Both the position numbers and the translations under genes were made by a program. A stretch of 64,000 nucleotides of DNA from Serratia sp. PL17 (GTDB lineage: Bacteria > Pseudomonadota > Gammaproteobacteria > Enterobacterales > Enterobacteriaceae). Where the stretch lies: contig NZ_JAFIBY010000004.1 of the NCBI RefSeq assembly GCF_017832355.1, forward strand, positions 62,001 to 126,000. The letters run 5' to 3'. Shown one piece after another: positions 1 through 9,142 of this stretch. The notes under the pieces were generated by a model. It did not search any database, was not told the DNA's origin, and was given only the letters and a program-made list of their open reading frames with translations. The first letter of the stretch is position 1; each line of letters starts with the position of its first letter.

Positions 1-141
1 GATTTCGTAGGTGAGATCCGGGGCCGTGACGAAGAAGCCCAGGATATACAGTACATACAGGGTGATGACGATAGCGGAAGCACGCAGTAACAACCAGTCG
101 TGTACGCCGTTGCGTCCTAATGCAGAAACATTGTTTACCAT
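1..141 (-). CDS. sdhD: Succinate dehydrogenase membrane anchor subunit SdhD (partial, 5' part)
   Basis: Only the first 47 codons are inside the window; the gene runs off the left edge. SdhD is one of two membrane anchors of succinate:quinone oxidoreductase (complex II) and helps bind heme b and ubiquinone in the inner membrane. The translation begins [16 protein letters not shown] and then enters the first hydrophobic helix, as in enterobacterial SdhD. Its ATG (complement of 139-141) overlaps the last codons of sdhC, the usual sdhCD arrangement. Identity is confident from N-terminal similarity and synteny; the rest cannot be judged. Confidence 0.93.
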   Translation of the reverse strand, partial: MVNNVSALGRNGVHDWLLLRASAIVITLYVLYILGFFVTAPDLTYEI

Positions 142-524
142 ACGAGGACTCCAGCCAGAACTGACAGCACGACGGTCAGACCGATCGCCACCTGGGCAGA
201 ACGGGTACCGGCGGCTAAACTCTCTTCGATATAGCCAAAATCCATTAACAAATGGCGAATGCCACCGCAAATGTGATAGGCCAGCGCAGTGAGGATGCCC
301 CAGAATATGAATTTGACAACGAAGCTATTCATGATGGCAGCAGCCTGCATGAAACCCTCTTGGGAAGAGAGAGACAGGCCCAGCAGCCAGAGGAGGATAC
401 CCACGGCAACGAAGGTAATTACGCCAGAGACTCGATGTAAGATGGACGCTATCGCAGTTACGGGAAACCGGATCGTTTGCAGATCCAGGTTGACAGGTCT
501 TTGTTTTTTCACGTTTTTGCCCAC
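135..524 (-). CDS. sdhC: Succinate dehydrogenase cytochrome b556 subunit SdhC
   Basis: Membrane anchor of complex II, feeding electrons from succinate to ubiquinone. The 129 residues equal the E. coli length. Three hydrophobic helices are visible. Ser27 and Arg31 of the quinone site lie in SILHR, and His84, the axial heme b ligand, in AYH. The start is a GTG after an AAGAG Shine-Dalgarno, so the N-terminus reads [10 protein letters not shown]. The stop overlaps sdhD by a few bases, implying translational coupling. It is the first gene of sdhCDAB, transcribed leftward from the control region it shares with gltA. Confidence 0.97.
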   Translation of the reverse strand: MGKNVKKQRPVNLDLQTIRFPVTAIASILHRVSGVITFVAVGILLWLLGLSLSSQEGFMQAAAIMNSFVVKFIFWGILTALAYHICGGIRHLLMDFGYIEESLAAGTRSAQVAIGLTVVLSVLAGVLVW

Positions 525-758
525 ACAGCTCTTATTATTTTCCTTCCTCCGGCCTGGGCGGGGATCAGACAGCGTTAAGAGCCAAAACCCTCACACGTCA
601 CGCGCTCAAACAACAACATCCTGTGTGCTTAAACGGCGCGTAGTTATAACGCTGGGTGCTCCTACTTCAGGGTATCCCGGAGACCTGGCGGCAGTATAGG
701 AGGATCACATTCTGATTACAATTCCCATACAATCCCTTTGGTAACATTTCCCCCGAAC

Positions 759-774
759 AGTGATTTAGATCACG
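759..774. promoter_or_regulatory. Probable CRP site upstream of sdhC
   Basis: The sequence AGTGA-TTTAGA-TCACG matches the CRP consensus TGTGA-N6-TCACA at eight of ten core positions. It lies about 235 bp from the sdhC start and about 485 bp from gltA, so sdhC is the more likely target. CRP activation of sdh is established in E. coli; occupancy here is inferred. Confidence 0.6.
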
Positions 775-924
775 GATTTCACAATTGGCACAAAATTAAT
801 TATCTGATTTGACAAGAGATCAACAATTCCATTACATATAGGGGCACAAACGGCCCTATGACGCGCTATAGGTCAGCAGATACACTTCCCCCAGTGTTCA
901 AGATATGCAACAGTGTATTTGGCG

Positions 925-1023
925 GAACCTATCCCAATGGCGGTTTTTGCCGTTCATATTTGCAGCACATTGCCGCAGACATAATTAAATAAGGCATAGA
1001 AAACAGTTTATTGGGATAGGTTC
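925..1023. repeat. 99-bp segment bounded by a perfect 14-bp inverted repeat
   Basis: GAACCTATCCCAAT at 925-938 is exactly mirrored by ATTGGGATAGGTTC at 1010-1023. The 71 bp between them are AT-rich and non-coding. The geometry could be a small MITE-like element or a long-range hairpin in the gltA leader. No target-site duplication is apparent. Its identity is unknown to me. Confidence 0.6.
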
Positions 1024-1257
1024 AACAACCCCCGAACACGTCGTAGGTAAGATTAACAGAACATAACGAATTCCGATGAATCGTTAACAACTGGTCACCC
1101 GCCTCGTTCGCCTGGTTAGCACTCTGTACCCTACCCGCGCAATTGCGCAGTCGCTCACAGAGTTAGCGTCCGCACCATTTTTTGCGGGCAACCTGAGGAG
1201 AATTAAGGTATTTCAGTTGTTAGAGGTTTTTAAAATAAGGCGCAAAGGAGACTGTAA

Positions 1258-2550
1258 ATGACTGATAAGAAAGCGACGCTAACCATTAACGATGGTGAAG
1301 CTCCAATCGAACTGGGCGTATTATCCCCGACACTGGGCCCCGATGTCCTTGATGTCCGCGCCTTGGGCTCCAAAGGTTATTTCACGTTTGATCCCGGCTT
1401 TACCTCTACCGCTTCCTGCGAATCCAAAATCACCTTTATCGACGGTGACAAAGGCATACTGCTGCATCGTGGCTTCCCAATCGAACAGTTGGCGAAAGAA
1501 TCTTCCTATCTGGAAGTATGCTATATCCTGCTGTACGGCGAGACCCCGACTGCTGAAGAGTTTGAGACCTTCAAAACGACCGTCACCCGCCACACCATGA
1601 TCCACGACCAGATCACCCATCTGTTCCGTGGTTTCCGTCGTGACTCACACCCAATGGCCGTGCTGTGCGGTGTAACAGGTGCCCTGGCGGCGTTCTACCA
1701 CGATGCACTGGACGTTAACAACGAGCGCCACCGCGAAATCACCGCGTTCCGCCTGCTGTCCAAAATGCCTACCGTGGCAGCCATGTGTTACAAATATTCT
1801 CTGGGCCAGCCGTTCGTTTACCCTCGCAACGATCTGTCCTACGCCGGCAACTTCCTGCATATGATGTTCGCGACTCCGTGTGAAGAATACGTGGTGAACC
1901 CGGTGCTGGAACGCGCTATGGATCGCATCCTGATCCTGCACGCAGACCACGAGCAAAATGCGTCCACCTCAACCGTACGTACCGCAGGCTCTTCAGGCGC
2001 TAACCCGTTTGCCTGTATTGCTGCCGGTATTGCTTCACTGTGGGGGCCAGCACATGGCGGTGCCAACGAAGCCGCACTGAAAATGCTGGAAGAGATCAAA
2101 ACCGTTGAGCACATCCCTGAGTTCATCAAGCGTGCCAAAGACAAAAACGACTCATTCCGTCTGATGGGCTTTGGCCACCGCGTGTACAAGAACTACGACC
2201 CACGTGCCACCGTGATGCGTGAAACCTGTCACGAAGTGCTGAAAGAGCTGAACAAGAAGGACGATAACCTGTTGGAAGTGGCGATGGAGCTGGAACACAT
2301 CGCGCTGAACGATCCGTACTTCATCGAGAAGAAACTGTACCCGAATGTCGACTTCTATTCAGGTATCATCCTGAAGGCGATGGGTATTCCTTCTTCCATG
2401 TTTACCGTTATCTTCGCTATCGCCCGTACTATCGGCTGGATCGCACACTGGAACGAAATGCACGACGAAGGCATCAAGATTGCCCGTCCGCGTCAGTTGT
2501 ACACCGGCTATGCCGAACGCGACTTCACGTCCCAGCTGAAAAATAAGTAA
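1258..2550 (+). CDS. gltA: Type II citrate synthase
   Basis: Condenses acetyl-CoA and oxaloacetate to citrate, the entry step of the TCA cycle, in the cytoplasm. The 430 residues (E. coli 427) carry the catalytic motifs: [12 protein letters not shown] with the first active-site His, [14 protein letters not shown] with the second His, and NVDFYSG with the catalytic Asp. The length and the N-terminal beta-rich region fit the hexameric, NADH-inhibited type of Gram-negative bacteria. An AAGGAG Shine-Dalgarno stands 7 nt before the ATG. It is monocistronic and ends at a strong hairpin terminator. Confidence 0.98.
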   Translation: MTDKKATLTINDGEAPIELGVLSPTLGPDVLDVRALGSKGYFTFDPGFTSTASCESKITFIDGDKGILLHRGFPIEQLAKESSYLEVCYILLYGETPTAEEFETFKTTVTRHTMIHDQITHLFRGFRRDSHPMAVLCGVTGALAAFYHDALDVNNERHREITAFRLLSKMPTVAAMCYKYSLGQPFVYPRNDLSYAGNFLHMMFATPCEEYVVNPVLERAMDRILILHADHEQNASTSTVRTAGSSGANPFACIAAGIASLWGPAHGGANEAALKMLEEIKTVEHIPEFIKRAKDKNDSFRLMGFGHRVYKNYDPRATVMRETCHEVLKELNKKDDNLLEVAMELEHIALNDPYFIEKKLYPNVDFYSGIILKAMGIPSSMFTVIFAIARTIGWIAHWNEMHDEGIKIARPRQLYTGYAERDFTSQLKNK

Positions 2551-2580
2551 CGCCGCTTTACCCTACGTATTGCCGCTAAA

Positions 2581-2608
2581 ATGCCGCCCCAATGGGCGGC
2601 ATTTTTTT
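2581..2608 (+). terminator. Rho-independent terminator of gltA
   Basis: A 9-bp stem ATGCCGCCC/GGGCGGCAT with a CAAT loop is followed by a run of T. It sits 30 bp after the gltA stop and just before the end of the convergent nei gene. Confidence 0.9.
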
Positions 2609-2609
2609 G

Positions 2610-3401
2610 CTATTTCTGACATCCCGGACACCAATAGAAAGGCCGGGACGACAATGAAGTACGCGCGATCATCGCACCGCAACGCTCACAAGGTTCGCCA
2701 CTGCGGTGGAATACTTTAAAACTGAACAGCGCACCATGGTGGCGGTTTTCATCCACCTGCCCGCGCGTTTGGTAAGACAATCGCGGCACCGCCAGTAAAG
2801 CTTCCGCCAGCCGCTGTAAAACGTCAGGCGACAGATCTTGCGGCTTATGGTGAGGTGCCAATTCTGCCTGCCAAAGAATTTCTGCGCGCAGATAGTTACC
2901 CAACCCCGCGAGAAAAGCTTGATCGAGCAACATGCCGCCCAGTTGTCTGCGGCGAAATGCAGGCGACAAGAGTCGCAGCTCCACTGCCGCCACCGTCAGC
3001 GTCATGTCCAACACGTCAGGGCCAATGCGCTTTAAAAACGGGTGCTGTTCTATCTCTTCACGCGGTCCGACGGTAATATCCGAAGCGCTGTACAACAGAA
3101 TCGCCCGCTCCGCCGTTTCAAGCCTTACACGCAGATCCCGTTTGGTTTCAGGCATCTCCCCCGCGTTCACCACCTTCCATACGCCATACAATTGGTTATG
3201 GCTATACAGCGTCAATCCGTTTGAAAAATGGGTTAACAGCGCCTTGCCACGCGGTTCAATAGCGACAATACGTTCGCCAATTAGCTGATTGCGATAATGT
3301 TTAAGTTGGGGGAAAGCAAAACCGACCTCGGTCAGCGGTTGGTCTAGCACCGCCGCCGCCAGCGCATCTGCCGCCCGGCGAATTTCCGGTCCTTCCGGCA
3401 T
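2610..3401 (-). CDS. nei: Endonuclease VIII (DNA glycosylase/AP lyase)
   Basis: Bifunctional base-excision repair enzyme that removes oxidised pyrimidines and cuts the AP site by beta,delta-elimination. The mature N-terminus PEGPE supplies the nucleophilic Pro and catalytic Glu. The C-terminus holds a four-cysteine zinc finger (CERC...CPGC). The start is the ATG at 3401, behind CAGGAG. An upstream in-frame ATG would bury the essential Pro2, so it is rejected. The 263 residues equal the E. coli length. It is last in the leftward pxp-pcp cluster, 56 bp after pcp, matching its position after the pxp genes in E. coli. Confidence 0.96.
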   Translation of the reverse strand: MPEGPEIRRAADALAAAVLDQPLTEVGFAFPQLKHYRNQLIGERIVAIEPRGKALLTHFSNGLTLYSHNQLYGVWKVVNAGEMPETKRDLRVRLETAERAILLYSASDITVGPREEIEQHPFLKRIGPDVLDMTLTVAAVELRLLSPAFRRRQLGGMLLDQAFLAGLGNYLRAEILWQAELAPHHKPQDLSPDVLQRLAEALLAVPRLSYQTRGQVDENRHHGALFSFKVFHRSGEPCERCGAMIARTSLSSRPFYWCPGCQK

Positions 3402-3457
3402 ATGAAAACTCCTGAATAAGCCCCGGCGCAGCAAGCCGCACAGGGGAATGACGGGCG

Positions 3458-4102
3458 TTAGTGTGTCGCACCGCCAACCACTTTCAAATCATGTTCCACC
3501 TGCAATGCAATGGAAATCGCCAGCTCGAGGGCAAACAACACCGTGTTCGCGGCCATGCTCGGCGCACCAGGGTGCGCCGCCGCCTGTTCCGGCAGATAAG
3601 GGATATGAATAAACCCACCCTTGATTGCCTGTTGGTCACTCAAGCGGTGCAACAAGCCGTACATCACGTGGTTGCAGACATAGGTCCCGGCCGTTTGTGA
3701 CACCGAGGCCGGAATACCGGCTTCACGCATCGAGTTCACCATTGCCTTGATCGGCAACGTGCTGAAATAGGCTGCCGGCCCACTTGCAACGATAGCTTCG
3801 TCTATTGGCTGCTGCCCCTGATTATCGGGGATACGCGCATCATCGATGTTGATCGCCACCCGTTCGAGGGTTATATCGGTGCGCCCACCCGCCTGCCCGA
3901 TAGCCAGCACCATCACGGGTTGTACCTCATCAATCGCGGCATTCAGCGTTTCCAACGCCGCGCCGAACACGCAGGGCAGTTGGCGCGCAATAATGCGCGC
4001 ACCAGCCAATTCCATATCATTGAGTTGCTTGACCACTTCCCACGAAGGATTAACGCGTTCGCCGCCAAAGGGTTCAAAACCCGTGATCAATACCTTTTGC
4101 AT
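3458..4102 (-). CDS. pcp: Pyrrolidone-carboxylate peptidase (pyroglutamyl peptidase I)
   Basis: Cysteine peptidase of family C15 that removes N-terminal pyroglutamate (5-oxoproline) from peptides. The family triad is visible as Glu80 (TLERV), Cys143 ([10 protein letters not shown]) and His166 ([10 protein letters not shown]); length is 214 residues. It begins 9 bp after the DUF979 stop, within a leftward cluster whose other members open 5-oxoproline (PxpABC). This suggests that 5-oxoproline released by Pcp is passed to the oxoprolinase. E. coli K-12 lacks pcp at this locus, so gain or loss relative to that species is evident. Confidence 0.96.
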   Translation of the reverse strand: MQKVLITGFEPFGGERVNPSWEVVKQLNDMELAGARIIARQLPCVFGAALETLNAAIDEVQPVMVLAIGQAGGRTDITLERVAINIDDARIPDNQGQQPIDEAIVASGPAAYFSTLPIKAMVNSMREAGIPASVSQTAGTYVCNHVMYGLLHRLSDQQAIKGGFIHIPYLPEQAAAHPGAPSMAANTVLFALELAISIALQVEHDLKVVGGATH

Positions 4103-4111
4103 GCGTTCTCC

Positions 4112-5131
4112 TTACAGGAACATCAGGAAATAAAGCAGGAATACGTTAACCAGCAGCAGCAGCACCCCAGTCGGTACCTGTGCTTTGATCACCGCATTCT
4201 TGTCCGGCAATTCCAATAACGCCGCCGGTACAATATTAAAGTTAGCAGCCATTGGCGTCATCAGCGTGCCGCAATAGCCGGAAAACATACCGATAGCCGC
4301 CATGACTGCCGGGTTACCCCCATGCTGTAACACCAGAATCGGAATACCGATACCTGCGGTAACAATGGGGAAAGCCGCAAAGGCATTGCCCATCACCATC
4401 GTCAGCAACGCCATACCGATAGCGTAAACCGCGACGGCAATAAAGCGATTGTCGACCGCCAGATACTCCTGGGTCAGATGAGAAATGGCCGTGCCGACAC
4501 CGGCTGCGGTAAACAACAGGCCCAGCGTGGCGAGGATTTGCGGCAAAATAAACGCCCAACCGATGGAGTCCAGCAGGCGACGCGCTTCCTGGATCGGTTG
4601 CAGCACTTTTTCATGCGTCATTTTCACGGCGATAACCAGGCCAAGCAAACAACCGGCGGTCATCGAGAACAGCGTAATCAAGGTTGCGTGATTGCCGCTG
4701 CCGAATACCGCGGTTTGCAGCGCAGGAATATTGTTAAACAGCAGTACACCCACGACCGTCACTACCGGGATGGCCAATGCGGGAATAAACAGCCGGTTCC
4801 CCAGGCGCTTGGCACTTTCTTCGCGCTGTTGTGGAGTACGCTGATGATAGCTACCCAGGCGTACACCGCCAAAACCGGCGATCAACGCCATGATCACGAC
4901 CACCACACCGACAATGATGTGCAGCATGCGTTTCTCGTTGCTGCCCTCACCCAGCACGTCACCTAACAGACGATAGGTCCAGTCGCCAACCAGGAACACC
5001 AGGCCATACAATGCCCAGAACAAACCCGTGGTGATGCGGCGTGGATTGGCACGATCGCGGAAAGACATCACCGCCACGATCAACAGCACGACACCGGCCA
5101 GCCAATAGAGATATTGTTGTTGGAAAGTCAT
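4112..5131 (-). CDS. DUF979 family membrane protein, probable transporter subunit
   Basis: A 339-residue, very hydrophobic protein with roughly eight to ten predicted membrane segments. The sequence resembles the DUF979 family, which travels with DUF969. The ATG overlaps the end of the upstream DUF969 gene by 4 bp, and pcp follows 9 bp downstream, so coupled expression is likely. Biochemical function is unproven. From context (pcp plus pxpABC) I infer a two-component carrier for 5-oxoproline or pyroglutamyl peptides. Alternatives are transport of another small carboxylate or peptide. Confidence 0.8.
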   Translation of the reverse strand: MTFQQQYLYWLAGVVLLIVAVMSFRDRANPRRITTGLFWALYGLVFLVGDWTYRLLGDVLGEGSNEKRMLHIIVGVVVVIMALIAGFGGVRLGSYHQRTPQQREESAKRLGNRLFIPALAIPVVTVVGVLLFNNIPALQTAVFGSGNHATLITLFSMTAGCLLGLVIAVKMTHEKVLQPIQEARRLLDSIGWAFILPQILATLGLLFTAAGVGTAISHLTQEYLAVDNRFIAVAVYAIGMALLTMVMGNAFAAFPIVTAGIGIPILVLQHGGNPAVMAAIGMFSGYCGTLMTPMAANFNIVPAALLELPDKNAVIKAQVPTGVLLLLVNVFLLYFLMFL

Positions 5132-5859
5132 TGAGCATCCCCTTTAGCCTGCAGCGCCGCCTGATTGAGTTGTGCCAATTCGGCACTGAGCTGTTTATCC
5201 ATCCGATAAAGCCGGAATGAATGGATCAGGAAAGCAAAGATGGCCGTCGGGATACCCCAAAGTGCGATATGCAATGGCTCGGTCTGAATACCACCGGACT
5301 CCAGCATAAAGTTGTGCATGAAGATAATGGCACCGAAGGCCACAAAAATATCCTCACCAAAGAACAACCCGACGTTATCCGTAGCAGCAGACATGGCACG
5401 CAGACGGTGGCGCGTACGTTCCGGCAATTCGCCGTAGCGGTTTTCTGCTGCCCCTTCAGCCATCGGCGCCAACAATGGACGCACCATTTGCGGATGCCCG
5501 CCCAGGCTGGTCAGCCCCATGGCTGCGGTGATTTCACGGACAAACAGATAGACGATCAACAACCGTCCTGCGGTGGCACTTTTGATCTTGGCGATCCACG
5601 CCTGCGCGCGCTCTTTCAACCCGTGGCGCTCCAGCAAACCAATTACCGCCAATGGCAGTAACAAGATCAGCGGCAGGTTACGGGTATTGAGGAAGCCTTC
5701 ACCCAGTTTTTCCAGGATCACGTCTAGCGGCATCAGTGCCGCCAGCCCGGTGATGATACCGGCGACAATCACCACCAGCACGGGGTTAAAGCGTAAAACA
5801 AATCCAACCACGATGGCGGCAATGCCAATCAATGGCCAGAGGTTAACGGCCTGTTCCAT
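5128..5859 (-). CDS. DUF969 family membrane protein, probable transporter subunit
   Basis: A 243-residue membrane protein with about six hydrophobic helices, the last helix being followed by a basic tail (LYRMDKQ). It resembles the DUF969 family, which nearly always pairs with DUF979, here the next gene with a 4-bp overlap. Polar conserved-looking stretches such as GGHPQMVRPL and SAATDNVGLFFGED between helices could line a substrate path. It starts 60 bp after pxpA. The role in 5-oxoproline transport is an inference from neighbours. Confidence 0.8.
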   Translation of the reverse strand: MEQAVNLWPLIGIAAIVVGFVLRFNPVLVVIVAGIITGLAALMPLDVILEKLGEGFLNTRNLPLILLLPLAVIGLLERHGLKERAQAWIAKIKSATAGRLLIVYLFVREITAAMGLTSLGGHPQMVRPLLAPMAEGAAENRYGELPERTRHRLRAMSAATDNVGLFFGEDIFVAFGAIIFMHNFMLESGGIQTEPLHIALWGIPTAIFAFLIHSFRLYRMDKQLSAELAQLNQAALQAKGDAQ

Positions 5860-5919
5860 AGTATTCCCTCGATAATTTCTAATAGTTTTTTTGTTTGTGA
5901 TGTTGTGTGTACTGCTTAA

Positions 5920-6657
5920 CTACTCGGCGCTAACGTTGATACCTTCAGCGGCAAAACGCTCGCGCAGCGTGCGCGCGTATTCCAGCGCATGTTCACCGTC
6001 GCCATGCAGGCAGACAGTTTCGGCCTGAACGGCGGCCCAGGTGCCGTCCAGCGTACGAACCCGATGATGACGAACCATTTCCAGCGTTTGTGCCAACGCC
6101 AGTTCGTCGCTGGTAATCAGCGCCCCAGCCTGGCCACGCGGCACCAGCGTGCCATCGGCCTGATAACCACGATCCGCAAAAACTTCCTGCCGTGTCTTCA
6201 GCCCCTGTTTTTGACCGGCGCGGATAAGCTCACTGCCCGCCAATCCCACTAACCGCAGCGTCGGATCTACCGCTTTAACCGCCCGGGCGATAGCCTCTGC
6301 CAGCTCCGGTTCTACCGCGGCCTGGTTGTACAACATGCCATGGGGTTTCACATGCACCATCACTCCGCCTTCAGCACGGGCAATTGCGGCAAGCGCACCA
6401 AGCTGATACACCACTTGCGCATACACCGTTTCTGGCGGCAATTGCATACGAGTACGGCCAAAATTCTCACGATCGGGGAAGCTTGGATGCGCGCCAATAG
6501 CTACGCCGTATTGCAGCGCCCAACGCACCGACTGCCGCATGGTCTGTGCATCCCCAGCGTGAAAACCGCAGGCGATATTGGCCGAGCTCACCCGTTGCAA
6601 CAGCGCCTCATCGTTGGCGCAGCCTTCTCCAAGATCGGCATTTAAATCAACGATCAT
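5920..6657 (-). CDS. pxpA: 5-oxoprolinase subunit A (LamB/YcsF family)
   Basis: Part of the prokaryotic ATP-dependent 5-oxoprolinase PxpABC, which converts the damage product 5-oxoproline to glutamate. The 245-residue protein opens with [12 protein letters not shown], the conserved LamB/YcsF start, followed by [10 protein letters not shown] and GAHPSFPD. It overlaps the 3' end of pxpC by 11 bp, so translation is coupled. Cytoplasmic. Confidence 0.95.
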   Translation of the reverse strand: MIVDLNADLGEGCANDEALLQRVSSANIACGFHAGDAQTMRQSVRWALQYGVAIGAHPSFPDRENFGRTRMQLPPETVYAQVVYQLGALAAIARAEGGVMVHVKPHGMLYNQAAVEPELAEAIARAVKAVDPTLRLVGLAGSELIRAGQKQGLKTRQEVFADRGYQADGTLVPRGQAGALITSDELALAQTLEMVRHHRVRTLDGTWAAVQAETVCLHGDGEHALEYARTLRERFAAEGINVSAE

Positions 6658-7579
6658 TTAGCCCCCAGGCAATCTGTTGGATGAAGTGTTCCTGTTCCGC
6701 CTTGGCGCGTTGCGCCTCTGCCAGAGTACAGGGTACAAAGTGGATGGCTTCGCCCAGGCGAATTTGCGCCAAATGGTAAAGATCGGCTTCGATCACGCAG
6801 GCAATACGCGGATATCCCCCGGTAGTCTGCGCATCGGCCATCAGTACGATTGGCTGGCCGTTATGCGGTACCTGTACAACACCCGGTAACAGGCCATGCG
6901 ACAACATTTCGCGATCGGTGGTGCGGCTCAGCGCACTGCTACCATGCAAGCGATAGCCCATGCGATTACTCTGCGGGCTCAGCTGCCAGGCCGTACGCCA
7001 AAATGCTTCCCGCGCCTCTTCACTGAATTCGTCATATTCCGGCCCCGGCAACGCACGGACGCGGTTGTTAAACAGCAATTGCTTTACGCCAGTGCTCTGC
7101 GGCGGCAACGAACGCCCTTGCCCCAATGGCAGGCTGTCACCATCCCGCAGGTTGCGCCCTTCCAGCCCGCCGAAAGCCGCTTTGCTATCTGTACTATGAG
7201 AGCCGAGCATTTCAGGAACCGCGATACCCCCGGCTATTGCAAGATAAGTACGCATTCCGCGTTTCGGCATTTTCAAAACAAGCTGCTGACCCGCACTGAC
7301 CGCATAGCGCCAGCCGGTCCATAAAGGCTTTCCATCCAATTGCGCATCGCAACCAGCACCGGTCAGAGCGATCCAACCTGGCTGGGTAAATTCGGCGCTA
7401 AATTGCCCAAGGGTGATTTCCAGTCCGGCGGCCTTGATGTCATTGCCCACCAGCAAGTTAGCGATCCTCAACGCGGGTTCATCGAGTGCACCGCCCTGGC
7501 TGATCCCCAGACGGCGGAAACCGTTACGGCCCAGATCCTGCACCGTGGTGTAAATACCTGCACGCAGAATCTTCAGCAT
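6647..7579 (-). CDS. pxpC: 5-oxoprolinase subunit C (biotin-dependent carboxyltransferase-like)
   Basis: The 310-residue KipA/AHS2-domain subunit of PxpABC, homologous to E. coli YbgK. The N-terminus [20 protein letters not shown] and motifs [12 protein letters not shown] and [12 protein letters not shown] are characteristic. Despite the family name it works in oxoproline ring opening with PxpB rather than in urea metabolism. The start overlaps the end of pxpB by 7 bp and the end overlaps pxpA, giving a tight pxpBCA unit. Confidence 0.95.
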   Translation of the reverse strand: MLKILRAGIYTTVQDLGRNGFRRLGISQGGALDEPALRIANLLVGNDIKAAGLEITLGQFSAEFTQPGWIALTGAGCDAQLDGKPLWTGWRYAVSAGQQLVLKMPKRGMRTYLAIAGGIAVPEMLGSHSTDSKAAFGGLEGRNLRDGDSLPLGQGRSLPPQSTGVKQLLFNNRVRALPGPEYDEFSEEAREAFWRTAWQLSPQSNRMGYRLHGSSALSRTTDREMLSHGLLPGVVQVPHNGQPIVLMADAQTTGGYPRIACVIEADLYHLAQIRLGEAIHFVPCTLAEAQRAKAEQEHFIQQIAWGLNDR

Positions 7580-8229
7580 ACGCCCTCCTTCTGTGGCACA
7601 AACCTTACGCTATCGCCAGGACGCAGTAGGGTTGGTGGCATTTCATACGGATTAAACAACGCCAGGGGGGTTCGCCCAATCAACTGCCATCCGCCCGGGG
7701 TCACCAACGGATAAATCCCGGTCTGGCTACCGCCAATGCCTACGGAACCGGCCGCCACTGACAGCCGTGGTTCGGCACGTCGCGGCGTCGCCAATTTTTC
7801 AGGCATACCGCCCATGTAGGAAAAACCGGGCTGGAAACCGAGGAAATAGACCACGTAAGCTGCTGATGAATGACATTCCACCACCTGCTGTGGCGTCATA
7901 CCGGTATGGCGCGCGACGTCATCCAGATCGGGCCCATCCTGGCCACCATAAATGACCGGAATATCCACCTGTCGCGATTCAGGAACCAGGCTTTCCTTGC
8001 TGTCCCAGCCCTCTTGTAACAACCCCAGCATCGCTTCGGCGTCAGCCTTGGGCGTATTCAGCAACAGCGTAAGATTATTCATGCCCGGTACCACTTCACG
8101 TACATCGGGATGATGATTCAGTTTTTCGGCCAACGCCCAGATCCGCTGCTGGCTCGACAGCGTCACCGGCGGCGACAGTTCAAGCACTACCGCTCTTTCA
8201 CCTAACAGGTAACATCGTGCTCGTTGCAC
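7573..8229 (-). CDS. pxpB: 5-oxoprolinase subunit B (KipI/AHS1 family)
   Basis: KipI-like subunit of PxpABC (E. coli YbgJ), 218 residues. I choose the GTG at 8229: it follows AGGAG at good spacing and gives the family N-terminus (M)[16 protein letters not shown]. The in-frame ATG 36 nt upstream adds unconserved residues. Motifs seen are [21 protein letters not shown] and the C-terminal [11 protein letters not shown]. It is the first gene of the leftward pxp-pcp-nei cluster. Its promoter should lie in 8230-8335, downstream of the ybgI terminator. Confidence 0.94.
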   Translation of the reverse strand: MQRARCYLLGERAVVLELSPPVTLSSQQRIWALAEKLNHHPDVREVVPGMNNLTLLLNTPKADAEAMLGLLQEGWDSKESLVPESRQVDIPVIYGGQDGPDLDDVARHTGMTPQQVVECHSSAAYVVYFLGFQPGFSYMGGMPEKLATPRRAEPRLSVAAGSVGIGGSQTGIYPLVTPGGWQLIGRTPLALFNPYEMPPTLLRPGDSVRFVPQKEGVC

Positions 8230-8333
8230 CCTTTTCTCCTTATTATTATCGCGATGAAAACCCATCAGTTATGCGTGACAGCGCCCCGGCTGTCAATAGA
8301 ACAACCTTTGCGAAAATAAGGGATTAGGCTATT

Positions 8334-8370
8334 AAAAGGATTCAGCCAGTGTATAAACCGGCTGAATCCT
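8334..8370 (-). terminator. Rho-independent terminator of ybgI
   Basis: On the leftward transcript a perfect 10-bp stem GGATTCAGCC/GGCTGAATCC is followed by TTTT. It lies directly after the ybgI stop and separates that operon from pxpB. Confidence 0.85.
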
Positions 8371-8381
8371 GAAGAGAAAAA

Positions 8382-9125
8382 TCAGGCAGGATTCGGGATA
8401 TCAATAAAGGTCACATCAAAACCATGTTGTTGAGCCAGCCATTCCCCCAGCGCCTTGATACCACCGCGCTCAGTGGCATGGTGACCAGCAGCAAAGAAAT
8501 GAATGCCCATTTCCCGCGCGCTGTGAATAGTTTGCTCAGAAACTTCGCCGGTAATGAAGGCATCCACGCCAAATCGTGCCGCGCTGTCGATAAAGCCCTG
8601 ACCGCCGCCGGTACACCAGGCAACGCGGCGGATATGTGCTGGCGCATTATCACCACAGTGCAGCACGGAACGCCCCAGACGGCTCTCGATACGTTGTTGC
8701 AGTTCAGTCCCGGTCAGCGGTTGTTCGAATTCGCCGTGTGGTACCAGGGGTTCCACTTCACCAATCACGCGAATACCCAGCAAATGTGCCAACTGTGCGT
8801 TATTGCCCAATACCGGGTGTGCGTCCAGCGGCAGGTGATAGCCATACAGGTTGATATCATTGCTCAGCAGCGTTTTCAGCCGGTTGCGCTTCATGCCGCG
8901 TATTGATGGCGCTTCGTTTTTCCAGAAATAGCCATGATGCACCACAATAGCGTCTGCCTGGTGTACCACCGCGGCATCCAGCAAGGCCTGGCACGCCGTA
9001 ACGCCAGTGACAATGCGCTGCACATGCGGCCGCCCTTCCACCTGCAGGCCATTTGGCCCGTAATCCTGAAACGCGGCGGTGTTCAGTTCGCTATTGATCA
9101 ACTGTTCCAGATCGAGGTTACGCAT
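8382..9125 (-). CDS. ybgI: Nif3-like dinuclear metal centre protein YbgI
   Basis: A 247-residue Nif3/DUF34 protein, homologous to the toroidal hexamer E. coli YbgI. Metal-binding motifs visible include the HHGYFWKNE segment, GYHLPLDAHP and the C-terminal AAGHHATERGG. Several DUF34 proteins have been linked to GTP cyclohydrolase I-like or metal-homeostasis roles, but the reaction here is not established. It starts 17 bp after the stop of the phosphodiesterase gene and is the last gene of a leftward operon with phrB. Confidence 0.93.
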   Translation of the reverse strand: MRNLDLEQLINSELNTAAFQDYGPNGLQVEGRPHVQRIVTGVTACQALLDAAVVHQADAIVVHHGYFWKNEAPSIRGMKRNRLKTLLSNDINLYGYHLPLDAHPVLGNNAQLAHLLGIRVIGEVEPLVPHGEFEQPLTGTELQQRIESRLGRSVLHCGDNAPAHIRRVAWCTGGGQGFIDSAARFGVDAFITGEVSEQTIHSAREMGIHFFAAGHHATERGGIKALGEWLAQQHGFDVTFIDIPNPA

Positions 9126-9142
9126 AAAGTTCTCTCTTCAAT

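Larger units (their letters stand above)
525..1257. promoter_or_regulatory. Divergent sdhC-gltA control region (733 bp, no gene)
   Basis: No convincing ORF lies here. The stretch separates the divergent TCA-cycle genes sdhC and gltA, which in E. coli share a long intergenic region controlled by CRP and ArcA. It contains a CRP-like palindrome at 759-774 and a 14-bp inverted repeat enclosing about 99 bp at 925-1023, both listed separately. The segment at 760-860 is AT-rich and suits promoters. A GGAG Shine-Dalgarno lies just before the gltA ATG. Individual -35/-10 elements were not assigned. Confidence 0.75.
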
